DNA of 13,428 bases, from the NCBI GenBank assembly GCA_017853815.1, contig JAFMIT010000039.1, positions 1 through 13,428 on the forward strand, given 5' to 3'. This document shows, in pieces, positions 5,899 through 12,991 of the stretch. The stretch comes from Actinomycetota bacterium. Lineage in GTDB: Bacteria; Actinomycetota; Actinomycetes; S36-B12; UBA5976. Both the position numbers and the translations under genes were made by a program. Positions within the stretch are counted from its first letter, which is position 1. Each line of letters begins with the position of its first letter. The notes below the pieces were generated by a model. The model searched no databases and was not told the DNA's origin. It saw only the letters and a program-made list of their open reading frames with translations.

Positions 5899-8800
5899 TG
5901 TCTGAATTCATTCATCTGCATGTTGCTTCGGGTTTCTCGTTGCGGTACGGAGCGGCTTTCCCTGAACGAATCGCACAACGCGCTGCAGAACTTGGAATGA
6001 CTGCTGTTGCTCTGACCGATCGCGAAAGTCTTTCGGGTGCAGTGCGTTTCGCTCAAGCTTGCGTTGAGAACTCAGTCAGCCCAATTCTTGGTGTCGAGAT
6101 ACCGCTGATACAGACAGATTTAGTTGTAGCAGCACCGATGTTTGGTGGAGCGGTTGCCGACACTCGCCCCGAGCGCATCACCGTCTTAGCTCGAGGTGCG
6201 GCAGGGATGATTGGGATTAACCGACTGACCAGTGCGCATCATGCTCAAGGAGTCTCACGTGATGTTGTTGCACGAGTAGCCGAAATTGTGGGTGATGTTG
6301 CGACGGCAGACGAAGGGCTCACTGTCTTGTTGGGGCCGAACTCGGATGTGGGACGTGCAGTCGCCCAACGGCAGTATCAACGGGCGCATGATCTGTTGCG
6401 CAGTTGGCGTGCGACTGGTGCAGAGATTGTGTGCGAAGTTGTATCTCACCGGTCTAGAGACGCCATGGTGCCAGCGACTGATTTTGGAATGCCACTTTCT
6501 ACGATTGCAGCCGCTCGCATGTGGCAATTCGCGGAGTCACAGCATGCCCCCACAGTGCTTACCAATGCGGTTCGGTTTATTGATCCGCAGCAGGCCCGAG
6601 TGACAGATGTTCTTGATGCCACGCGGAGGTTGGTGCCACTTTCGGCAAAGAACGTTGATCGTACGAACGGTGAGGGTTTCTTTAAATCAAGCGAAGAGAT
6701 GCGCACGATTGCACTCGAAATCGCCCAGGCAGGGGGATTTGAGAAATCAGATGCTGATCATTTGATTGCTATGACGAATCATTATGGCCGCCGCGCCGTA
6801 ATTGATCCACAGTTGGACCTTGGTATTGGTTCCATTCATGTGCCGGAACTCGATGTCATTCTCAACCCTTCGCGCCGGATCATGACTCCTGCCACATGGG
6901 ATCGAGCAGCTTCGCCTCGACGGACTGCTGCGGTGATTGCGAATGAAGCAGCTGAAGCAGACGTGGTGTTGCGTCAACGTTGTGAATCGTCCTTACATGC
7001 TCGTGGCTGGACGAACTCGCAACGCTCACAAGAGATGCGACAGCGGCTTGAAGAGGAGTTTGCAGTCATTCGGCAGTTGGGTTTTGCTGCGTATTTCCTC
7101 ACTGTCGCAGAGGTGGTTTCGCTTACCCGCGAGATGGGAGTGCGCGTCGCAGCCCGCGGCAGTGGTGCGGGTAGTTTTGTGAATCATTTGCTCGGGATTT
7201 CGGTTCTCAACCCGATGGATCATGACCTCATCATGGAGCGTTTCCTCTCACCTTTGCGCAGTTCACTTCCAGATATCGACATCGATGTCGAATCGCACCG
7301 GCGACTCGATGTGTATGCGGCGGTCTTCGAGCGCTTCGGTGCCGATCGTGTGGCCTGTGTTTCGATGATGGATACGTATCGGGTTCGACATGCGATTAGA
7401 GATGTCGGCAATGCCTTGGGGTTACCTAAAGGTGAAGTGGATGCCTTCGCAAAAGCCTTCCCGCATATTCGAGCTCGCGATGCACGTATGGCGTTACAGG
7501 AGTTGCCAGAACTTCGACGCTCAGGCTTTGGGGCATTGGCCCGCACTGGTCAGCTTGATGAGTTCTTAGAACTAGTAGAGGGGCTTGATGGCTTGCCGCG
7601 CAACATTGCTTTACATCCGTGCGGAGTGTTGTTGAGCGATTCTTCGCTTCTCGATCGAACTCCAGTGCAGGGTAGTGGTGCGGATTTTCCTATGAGCCAT
7701 TACGACAAGGATGATGTCGAAACCCTGGGATTTCTCAAACTCGACATTCTTGGCATTCGAATGCAGTCGGCGATGTCCTTTGCGCTTACTGAAATTCAGC
7801 GAACCGAAGGGCAACAGGTTGATCTAGACGCTGTGCCTTTCGATGACGTGGCGACTTTCGAACTGATTCAATCCACCAAAACTCTCGGGTGTTTCCAGAT
7901 TGAATCCCCAGGCCAACGAGAGTTGGTCGGCAAATTTGCTCCAGAAACCTTCGACGACATCATCATTGATATTTCACTTTTTCGCCCTGGCCCAGTCAAG
8001 AGCGACATGGTCACACCGTTTCTCAATGCTCGACAAGGGTGGAAGGCGCCTGAGTTTCTACATCCGAGACTTAAACCAATCCTTCAGTCAACTTTTGGAG
8101 TTGTCGTATTTCACGAACAGGTCATCAAAATTGTCGCTGAAATGACTGGGTGTTCACTTGCAGAAGCTGATGAAGTTCGACGTGGTCTTGGATCCTGGGA
8201 ACAGCATGACGTGGTGCGAGGATGGTTTTATCCAGAAGCTCTGAAACGTGACTTCGATCTCGAGGTTGTCGATCGAGTGTGGGATGTCTTGCGTGCCTTC
8301 GCATCGTTTGGTTTTTGCAAGGCGCACGCCGGTGCGTTTGCGGTGCCGACCTATCAGTCAGCTTGGCTAAAAGCGCATCATCCCGCTGCTTTTTATGCAG
8401 GTGTGTTGACGCACGATCCGGGTATGTATCCCAAGCGTTTGATTCTCGAAGACGCACGTCAGATGGGAGTGCCAGTGCTTGGGCTTGATATCAATCGCAG
8501 CAAAGCCGAATTTGTGGTGGAGAACGTTGGAGATGGCCTAGGGATTCGAATTGGCCTCTCGCAGCTCAAAGGTATTAGCGATGCTGAAGTGGACTCGATA
8601 GTTAGCTCAGCTCCATTTGTTGACATCAACGACGTGTGGAATCGCGCATCTATATCTCGACCAACAATGGAGCGGCTAGTGCTCGCGGGAGCATTCGATG
8701 AACTGCACCACATCAGTGCTGCGAGTAGACAGCGTAGGCACGCAACGTCGCGTCGAGATTTGCTTGTGCATGTCGCCGAACTTGAACGCTGGCGGTCGAC

Positions 8801-9590
8801 TGGGGGAGCGCGCGAGAACATGCTGTTTGAGGCGGGGCCAGGGTTAGTGCCACTAGCAACTGGACTACCGGAGATGGACGCTGCCGAAAGAGTGCAAGCC
8901 GAGTTGGAATTGCTTGGTATGGAAATCAGTCATCACATCATGGACTTCCATGAGCCATTGATGGCCGCACTTGGGGTGACTCGTGCGCGTGATCTCTTGA
9001 ACACTCGCTCTCGCCAAGAAGTGCTGATTGCTGGAGTCAAAGTTGCTACTCAAACCCCGCCAGTTCGCAGCGGTAAGCGTGTGATCTTTTTGACTCTCGA
9101 TGATGCGACCGGTCCGCTCGATGCGGCTTTCTTTGAGGATGCTCAGGGACCATTCGCACACACGCTGTTTCATTCGTGGACTCTGCTAGTGCGAGGTGTG
9201 ATTCGACGTACAGGTCCACGAGGAATCTCAATTCGAGCAACTGGCTGTTGGGATCTTCAAGCTGTGCAGAGTGTTTTCGACGAAGCGTGTCGGACAGAGT
9301 CTGGTTTCGACGTGAGTGCTGGCCAGCAGGCAGTCTGGGACTTTATGGACTCAGTGTCGGACGTGGCTGACTATGAAGATGAAGGCGTTGAGGAAGCGGC
9401 TGCGTCGAGATCGAGTAGACCAGTGATGTCGCGTCGTCGAGCAGGTGGAATGGGCGGTACGCCTGGCGCGACACGAGTGCTCGTACATCCCAGCGGTTTT
9501 CGACAGTCGCCGTGGGCAGACATTGCTCCTGCAGGTGGGATAACTCCGCCAACAAAGTTGTGGCACACCAGTCCCGGTAGCCCAGGTTAG
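5898..9590 (+). CDS. dnaE2: DnaE2-type error-prone DNA polymerase III alpha subunit
   Basis: A 1230-residue C-family DNA polymerase for damage-tolerant synthesis. Domains in order: PHP-like (1-250), palm/thumb/fingers (about 370-840), helix-hairpin-helix region (about 880-935), OB fold (about 1042-1120) and an extended tail ending KLWHTSPGSPG. Catalytic aspartates are visible: Asp459 and Asp461 in PDIDID, and Asp616 in FLKLDILG. Polymerase signatures RGSGAGS (420-426) and FGFCKAHAGAFA (804-815) are intact. Several PHP metal ligands are lost (Ala10, Tyr17, Arg42, Ala224 and Arg226 at ligand positions of mycobacterial DnaE1), so PHP proofreading is probably absent. Operon context with DUF6504, dinB and an SOS box identifies the damage-induced paralogue rather than replicative DnaE1. 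An ENMLF segment (973-977) may be a degenerate clamp-binding motif. Confidence 0.93.
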   Translation: MSEFIHLHVASGFSLRYGAAFPERIAQRAAELGMTAVALTDRESLSGAVRFAQACVENSVSPILGVEIPLIQTDLVVAAPMFGGAVADTRPERITVLARGAAGMIGINRLTSAHHAQGVSRDVVARVAEIVGDVATADEGLTVLLGPNSDVGRAVAQRQYQRAHDLLRSWRATGAEIVCEVVSHRSRDAMVPATDFGMPLSTIAAARMWQFAESQHAPTVLTNAVRFIDPQQARVTDVLDATRRLVPLSAKNVDRTNGEGFFKSSEEMRTIALEIAQAGGFEKSDADHLIAMTNHYGRRAVIDPQLDLGIGSIHVPELDVILNPSRRIMTPATWDRAASPRRTAAVIANEAAEADVVLRQRCESSLHARGWTNSQRSQEMRQRLEEEFAVIRQLGFAAYFLTVAEVVSLTREMGVRVAARGSGAGSFVNHLLGISVLNPMDHDLIMERFLSPLRSSLPDIDIDVESHRRLDVYAAVFERFGADRVACVSMMDTYRVRHAIRDVGNALGLPKGEVDAFAKAFPHIRARDARMALQELPELRRSGFGALARTGQLDEFLELVEGLDGLPRNIALHPCGVLLSDSSLLDRTPVQGSGADFPMSHYDKDDVETLGFLKLDILGIRMQSAMSFALTEIQRTEGQQVDLDAVPFDDVATFELIQSTKTLGCFQIESPGQRELVGKFAPETFDDIIIDISLFRPGPVKSDMVTPFLNARQGWKAPEFLHPRLKPILQSTFGVVVFHEQVIKIVAEMTGCSLAEADEVRRGLGSWEQHDVVRGWFYPEALKRDFDLEVVDRVWDVLRAFASFGFCKAHAGAFAVPTYQSAWLKAHHPAAFYAGVLTHDPGMYPKRLILEDARQMGVPVLGLDINRSKAEFVVENVGDGLGIRIGLSQLKGISDAEVDSIVSSAPFVDINDVWNRASISRPTMERLVLAGAFDELHHISAASRQRRHATSRRDLLVHVAELERWRSTGGARENMLFEAGPGLVPLATGLPEMDAAERVQAELELLGMEISHHIMDFHEPLMAALGVTRARDLLNTRSRQEVLIAGVKVATQTPPVRSGKRVIFLTLDDATGPLDAAFFEDAQGPFAHTLFHSWTLLVRGVIRRTGPRGISIRATGCWDLQAVQSVFDEACRTESGFDVSAGQQAVWDFMDSVSDVADYEDEGVEEAAASRSSRPVMSRRRAGGMGGTPGATRVLVHPSGFRQSPWADIAPAGGITPPTKLWHTSPGSPG

Positions 9591-9603
9591 GCAGGATAGG
9601 CAC

Positions 9604-10836
9604 ATGAGTCGGCAACCTATTGAGAAGGATCGTGCTCGACTGACATTCGGCACTGACGATTCCGCGACGCCGATTCTGCACATCGACATGGATGCCTTCT
9701 ACGCCAGCGTCGAGCTCATCGAGCGACCAGAACTGCGAGGCAAGCCCGTCATCATTGGCGGTCAAGGTGGGCGCGGGGTTGTCTTGAGCGCTACGTACGA
9801 AGCGCGGGCTTTCGGTGTCCACGCGGCGATGCCGATGGGTACAGCACGCAGGCTTGCACCGCAGGCCATCATCATTTCGCCGAGCCATCATAAATACGCC
9901 GAAGTCTCCAAAGGTGTGATGGAGATTTTTCGAGACATCACTCCAGAAGTGGAGCCACTTTCGCTTGATGAGGCTTTCCTAGATGTCAGTGGCGCAATCC
10001 GACGTTTGGGATCACCGCTTCATATCGCGACATTGATTCGCGAGCGAGTGTTCGCGGAACAACAGATCACCTGTTCAGTCGGAGTTGCCGCCAACAAGTT
10101 CGTCGCCAAATTGGCATCGACTGCGATCAAGCCAGATGGATTGCTGTTGGTGCCGCCAGATCGCATCATCGATTTCTTGCATCCGTTACCAGTGTCGGCA
10201 CTGTGGGGAGTAGGTCCAAAAACTGAGGAGCAGTTACAGCGCCTCGGACTCCGAACTGTTCGCGATATTGCGAATACACCATTAGAAACCCTGCGACGGG
10301 CCCTTGGTGATTCGCTTGGCACCCACCTGAGCGAATTGGCGTGGGGACGTGATGAACGCGAAGTCGTACCCGAGCACATCGAGAAAACCATCGGTCAAGA
10401 AACCACGTTCTCGTACGACACCGATGACCCAGAAGTCCTCCTGCGGCATTTGCTTGAGCTGTCAGAAAATGTCGCTCGGAGGTTGCGCAAGTACGGCCTC
10501 CAAGGCGGAACCGTGGTGCTCAAGCTTCGCTTTAGTGACTTCAAAACCGTAACTCGCTCCAAGAAACTGCCAGCGCCCATCGATACCGGGCATGAGTTGT
10601 ATGCCGCCATCAAGTCTCTGTATGAGGCCATGAGGCTGCAGCGGGTGCGGGTGCGTCTCGTCGGCGTCCGCGTGGAAGGGCTCATCGCGCTCGAAGACGC
10701 CTGGGCCCAGTTGGAGCTTGGGCAGCCCGAATTGCGCTGGCGGGAAGCCGAACGCGCCATAGACAGGGCTACACATCGCTTCGGAAAGGGAGCGGTGAAG
10801 CCAGCTCGACTCGTCTCAGCGGATGACAACGAGTGA
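9604..10836 (+). CDS. dinB: DNA polymerase IV (Y-family translesion polymerase)
   Basis: A 410-residue Y-family polymerase that extends past lesions at low fidelity. The palm begins with ILHIDMDAFYASVE; Asp28 and the pair Asp122-Glu123 in SLDEAF are the expected metal ligands. Tyr33 is in the steric-gate position that excludes ribonucleotides. CSVGVAANKFVAKLAS (157-172), the thumb motif LWGVGPKTEEQLQRLG (200-215) and the little-finger region from about 257 are normal, so the enzyme should be active, unlike ImuB. QLEL (369-372) near the C-terminus fits a beta-clamp-binding motif. It starts 13 bases after the dnaE2 stop with AGGATAGG just upstream, so it should share the SOS promoter. No separate SOS box is seen before it. 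Confidence 0.95.
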   Translation: MSRQPIEKDRARLTFGTDDSATPILHIDMDAFYASVELIERPELRGKPVIIGGQGGRGVVLSATYEARAFGVHAAMPMGTARRLAPQAIIISPSHHKYAEVSKGVMEIFRDITPEVEPLSLDEAFLDVSGAIRRLGSPLHIATLIRERVFAEQQITCSVGVAANKFVAKLASTAIKPDGLLLVPPDRIIDFLHPLPVSALWGVGPKTEEQLQRLGLRTVRDIANTPLETLRRALGDSLGTHLSELAWGRDEREVVPEHIEKTIGQETTFSYDTDDPEVLLRHLLELSENVARRLRKYGLQGGTVVLKLRFSDFKTVTRSKKLPAPIDTGHELYAAIKSLYEAMRLQRVRVRLVGVRVEGLIALEDAWAQLELGQPELRWREAERAIDRATHRFGKGAVKPARLVSADDNE

Positions 10837-10851
10837 TAGCTGACTTATTCT
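10823..10851 (+). promoter_or_regulatory. Candidate promoter for the DUF3040 gene
   Basis: ATGACA (10823-10828, five of six -35 bases) lies inside the 3' end of dinB, followed by a 17-base spacer and TATTCT (10846-10851). Transcription would start near 10858 with a leader of about 24 bases. It would let DUF3040 be expressed independently of the SOS operon. Confidence 0.4.
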
Positions 10852-10881
10852 TTACCCATCACGACACCAGGGGAGGTGGAC

Positions 10882-11259
10882 ATGGCACTTTCTGAGCACG
10901 AACAAAAACTGCTCGAAGAGATGGAGCGTGCGCTCTATGCCGAAGATCCGCGCTTCGCTTCCTCGATGCGCGATTCAGGCCCGCGTTTTGTGCGTTCAGC
11001 ACGAACTGGCCTGCTTTCACTCCTCGTTGTGAGCGGTATTGCCGCCATCATCGCAGGACTCGCAAGCCAAACTGCCATTGTTGGCGTGCTCGGCTTCACG
11101 GCGGTTCTGCTCGGTTTGTACGGCATCATCGCTGCAGCACTTGCCCAGGGTGGGCCTGCCAAGGCTGCTGCACCGAAGCCCGCGAAGAAGCCTCGCGGAT
11201 TCCTCAATAGCGCCGAAGAGCGTTTCCGTAATCGTCGAGACGGTATCGACGGCCACTAG
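10882..11259 (+). CDS. DUF3040 membrane protein
   Basis: A 125-residue actinobacterial membrane protein. The family signature MALSEHEQKLLEEMERALYAEDPRF opens the protein, a conserved amphipathic stretch followed by basic residues, then two membrane helices at about 43-62 and 64-88 and a cytoplasmic Lys/Arg/Ala-rich tail. Function is unknown; homologues are usually found next to mraZ and the dcw cluster, as here, which suggests a link to envelope growth or division. ATG 10882 is preferred over the in-frame GTG at 10876 because the GTG lies within the GGGGAGG ribosome binding site (10870-10876), which is ideally spaced for the ATG. An intrinsic terminator follows 16 bases after the stop. Confidence 0.87.
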   Translation: MALSEHEQKLLEEMERALYAEDPRFASSMRDSGPRFVRSARTGLLSLLVVSGIAAIIAGLASQTAIVGVLGFTAVLLGLYGIIAAALAQGGPAKAAAPKPAKKPRGFLNSAEERFRNRRDGIDGH

Positions 11260-11274
11260 TCGGACCTCATTTTT

Positions 11275-11302
11275 AAGCCCCCGGTTTCCCGGGGGCTTTT
11301 TT
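11275..11302 (+). terminator. Intrinsic terminator after DUF3040
   Basis: AGCCCCCGG (11276-11284) and CCGGGGGCT (11289-11297) form a perfect 9-bp GC-rich stem with a 4-base loop, followed directly by a run of six T (11297-11302). It insulates the SOS operon and DUF3040 from the dcw cluster. Confidence 0.92.
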
Positions 11303-11360
11303 GTGCTCGAAAACGATCTGGCTTCACGCCGAGGGAGGAGCGGGGGAGATTCTGAGCAGA

Positions 11361-11410
11361 TTTTGGAAAAAAGTGGGGGTAAATGGTTGTAAGTGGAGGA
11401 AAGTGGAGTA
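11361..11410 (+). promoter_or_regulatory. MraZ operator: phased TGG repeats
   Basis: Five TGG triplets start at 11364, 11374, 11384, 11394 and 11404, exactly 10 bases apart. Three of the last four units read AAGTGG and the other reads AAATGG; the first unit (TTTTGG) is weakest. MraZ is known to bind TGGG-type direct repeats at a 10-base period in its own promoter, contacting one face of the helix as a multimeric ring, so this is very probably the autoregulatory site. Another AAGTGGAGGG occurs at 11453-11462, 52 bases beyond the last unit (about five helical turns), overlapping the mraZ ribosome binding site. Confidence 0.82.
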
Positions 11411-11414
11411 CTAT
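11387..11414 (+). promoter_or_regulatory. Candidate mraZ (dcw) promoter inside the MraZ boxes
   Basis: TTGTAA (11387-11392), a 16-base spacer and TACTAT (11409-11414) form a plausible promoter with transcription from about 11421. The -35 and spacer coincide with the last three TGG units, so MraZ binding would compete with RNA polymerase. Confidence 0.55.
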
Positions 11415-11424
11415 CGGCCCAACT

Positions 11425-11444
11425 TGAGGGTGGGGAAGCCCTCA
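11425..11444 (+). other. Hairpin at the 5' end of the mraZ leader, loop TGGGGAAG
   Basis: TGAGGG (11425-11430) pairs with CCCTCA (11439-11444), presenting the 8-base loop TGGGGAAG. If transcription starts near 11421 this hairpin begins almost at the 5' end of the mRNA. Seven loop bases (GGGGAAG) are the exact reverse complement of the loop of the structured element at 11901-11977. Confidence 0.5.
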
Positions 11445-11466
11445 TAGGCGAGAAGTGGAGGGCACT

Positions 11467-11895
11467 GTGTTTCTAGGCACGCATACCCCTCGCCTCGACG
11501 AAAAGGGTCGGTTGATCCTCCCCGCCAAATTCCGCGACGCGCTCTCGAAGGGCCTTGTGGTCACCAAAGGTCAGGAACGATGCCTCGTTGTCTGGCCCAC
11601 CGCAGAGTTCACGGAATACGCTCAAAAGCTCCGGACGGCCGCTCAGACCAACGCCAATGTCCGCGCCTACACCCGCGTCTTTTTCTCTAGCGCTTACGAC
11701 GAGCAACCCGACAAACAAGGTCGCATCGGCCTGCCACCTGCTTTGCGCGAATACGCAGGTCTTGACCGCGATTGTGTGGTTGTCGGCGCTGATACCCGCA
11801 TCGAGATTTGGGATGCAGTCGCTTGGGATGCCTACCTCGCCAAGAGCGAGCCAGGTTTCGCGGATCTTGATGGCGAGGTGGTCCCCAACTTCTAA
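11467..11895 (+). CDS. mraZ: Transcriptional regulator MraZ
   Basis: A 142-residue DNA-binding regulator at the head of the dcw cluster, expected to repress its own promoter. It has two AbrB/SpoVT-like half-domains, each with the diagnostic core: PRLDEKGRLILPAKFRD (residues 8-24) and EQPDKQGRIGLPPALREY (79-96). Length agrees with mycobacterial MraZ (143). The GTG at 11467 is chosen because the conserved N-terminus is (M)FLGTHTPRLDEKGR and GGAGGG (11457-11462) lies 4 bases upstream; an in-frame GTG at 11455 falls inside that ribosome binding site. The operator ladder lies upstream, and a structured element fills the space to rsmH. Confidence 0.95.
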   Translation: MFLGTHTPRLDEKGRLILPAKFRDALSKGLVVTKGQERCLVVWPTAEFTEYAQKLRTAAQTNANVRAYTRVFFSSAYDEQPDKQGRIGLPPALREYAGLDRDCVVVGADTRIEIWDAVAWDAYLAKSEPGFADLDGEVVPNF

Positions 11896-11900
11896 ATCAC

Positions 11901-11977
11901 TCATCAGTTGAGGCCCGTCTCCGATGCCGGCGTCACTTCCCCGATGCCGGATCTCGGCGGCGGACCCCAGTTGATGA
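11901..11977 (+). ncRNA. Structured RNA between mraZ and rsmH (mraW-type element)
   Basis: The outer stem pairs TCATCAGTTG (11901-11910) with CAGTTGATGA (11968-11977) at all ten positions, two of them G-U; GG/CC (11912-11913 with 11965-11966) extends it past one mismatch. Within it CCGA (11921-11924) pairs with TCGG (11954-11957), then CCGGCGTC (11927-11934) with GATGCCGG (11943-11950, one G-U), closing the loop ACTTCCCC. It begins 5 bases after the mraZ stop. Actinobacteria are known to carry an mraW RNA motif upstream of rsmH (mraW), and position and C-rich loop agree, but I cannot check the consensus here. It may act in cis on rsmH, or as a released RNA. Confidence 0.6.
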
Positions 11978-12028
11978 ACTTCCACCCGCTCCGACCCAAA
12001 CCCAACACTGCAGAAAGGAAACGTCGCT

Positions 12029-12991
12029 ATGACTGAAGCAACATTCAGCCCTCGCCACGTTCCTGTGATGTTGGACCGTTGTCTCGACCTCTTGGCACCT
12101 GCGATTTCGCATGCTGGAGCTCATGTAGTGGATGCGACACTCGGATTAGGCGGTCATTCCGAGGCGATGCTTCAGCGCTTCCCTGAAGTCCAGCTCATTG
12201 GCATTGACCGAGACTTAGAAGCACTCGCACTTTCACGCGCTCGACTCGCGCCGTTTGCAGATCGCATCAACCTTGTTCACGCGACCTATGACGAAATTCC
12301 TGACGTGCTTGACGGTTTGGGTATCCCGACTGTCGATGGTGTGCTTTTCGATTTGGGTGTCTCATCCATGCAGCTAGATGTCGCAGATCGCGGCTTTGCA
12401 TACTCGCATGATGCGCCACTCGACATGCGCATGAACGCTCAGGACGAATTGTCTGCCGCTGAAGTCGTCAACACCTACAGCGTTGGTGAGTTGACCCGCA
12501 TCCTGGCGCAGTACGGCGAAGAGAAGTTTGCGAGCCGAGTAGCTCAAGCCATGGTGCGTCAGCGCGAGCTTGCGCCGATTACGTCGACGACCGAACTTGC
12601 AGAAATCATTAAGAACGCTATTCCGGCAGCTGCTCGCCGCACGGGTGGAAATCCCGCGAAGCGCACTTTCCAGGCCCTGCGCGTCGAAGTCAATGCAGAG
12701 CTTGATGTTCTGATGCGTGCCATTCCTGCTGCCTTAGATCGGCTTGCTCCTGGCGGTCGCGTCGTCGTAATGTCGTATCAGTCACTCGAAGATCGCATCG
12801 TCAAAAGTGAGTTTTCTGCACGGTGCACGAGCGATGTTCCAGCCGATCTTCCTTTCATTCCTGCGGGTAGCGAACCAGCATTCCGTTTGGTGACTCGTGG
12901 CAGCGAAAAGCCCTCGGACGAAGAGCAGATTGCTAACCCTCGATCCACCGCAGCTCGGTTACGCGCTATCGAACGGGTGCGTGCGGCATGA
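12029..12991 (+). CDS. rsmH: 16S rRNA (cytosine1402-N4)-methyltransferase RsmH
   Basis: Methylates N4 of C1402 in the decoding centre of 16S rRNA using S-adenosylmethionine; also called MraW. The 320 residues fit the family. HVPVML (10-15) opens the protein, the SAM-binding loop DATLGLGGHS is at 35-44 with Asp60 following strand two (GIDRD), and DLGVSSMQLD (108-117), APLDMRM (129-135), RTFQALRVEVN (212-222) and SYQSLEDRIVK (249-259) are all diagnostic. The ATG has AAAGGAAA (12014-12021) 7 bases upstream. The gap to mraZ is 133 bases, unusually long within dcw, and carries a structured element. The stop overlaps the ftsL start (ATGA), implying coupled translation. Confidence 0.96.
   Translation: MTEATFSPRHVPVMLDRCLDLLAPAISHAGAHVVDATLGLGGHSEAMLQRFPEVQLIGIDRDLEALALSRARLAPFADRINLVHATYDEIPDVLDGLGIPTVDGVLFDLGVSSMQLDVADRGFAYSHDAPLDMRMNAQDELSAAEVVNTYSVGELTRILAQYGEEKFASRVAQAMVRQRELAPITSTTELAEIIKNAIPAAARRTGGNPAKRTFQALRVEVNAELDVLMRAIPAALDRLAPGGRVVVMSYQSLEDRIVKSEFSARCTSDVPADLPFIPAGSEPAFRLVTRGSEKPSDEEQIANPRSTAARLRAIERVRAA

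Noticed and set aside
9591..9603. Separate SOS box or promoter for dinB
   Set aside because: The 13-base gap contains only a ribosome binding site; no TCGAAC or GTTCGA half-site was seen near it.
9343..9891. 182-codon minus-strand frame across the dnaE2-dinB junction
   Set aside because: Overlaps two clear polymerase genes on the other strand and lacks any domain signal.
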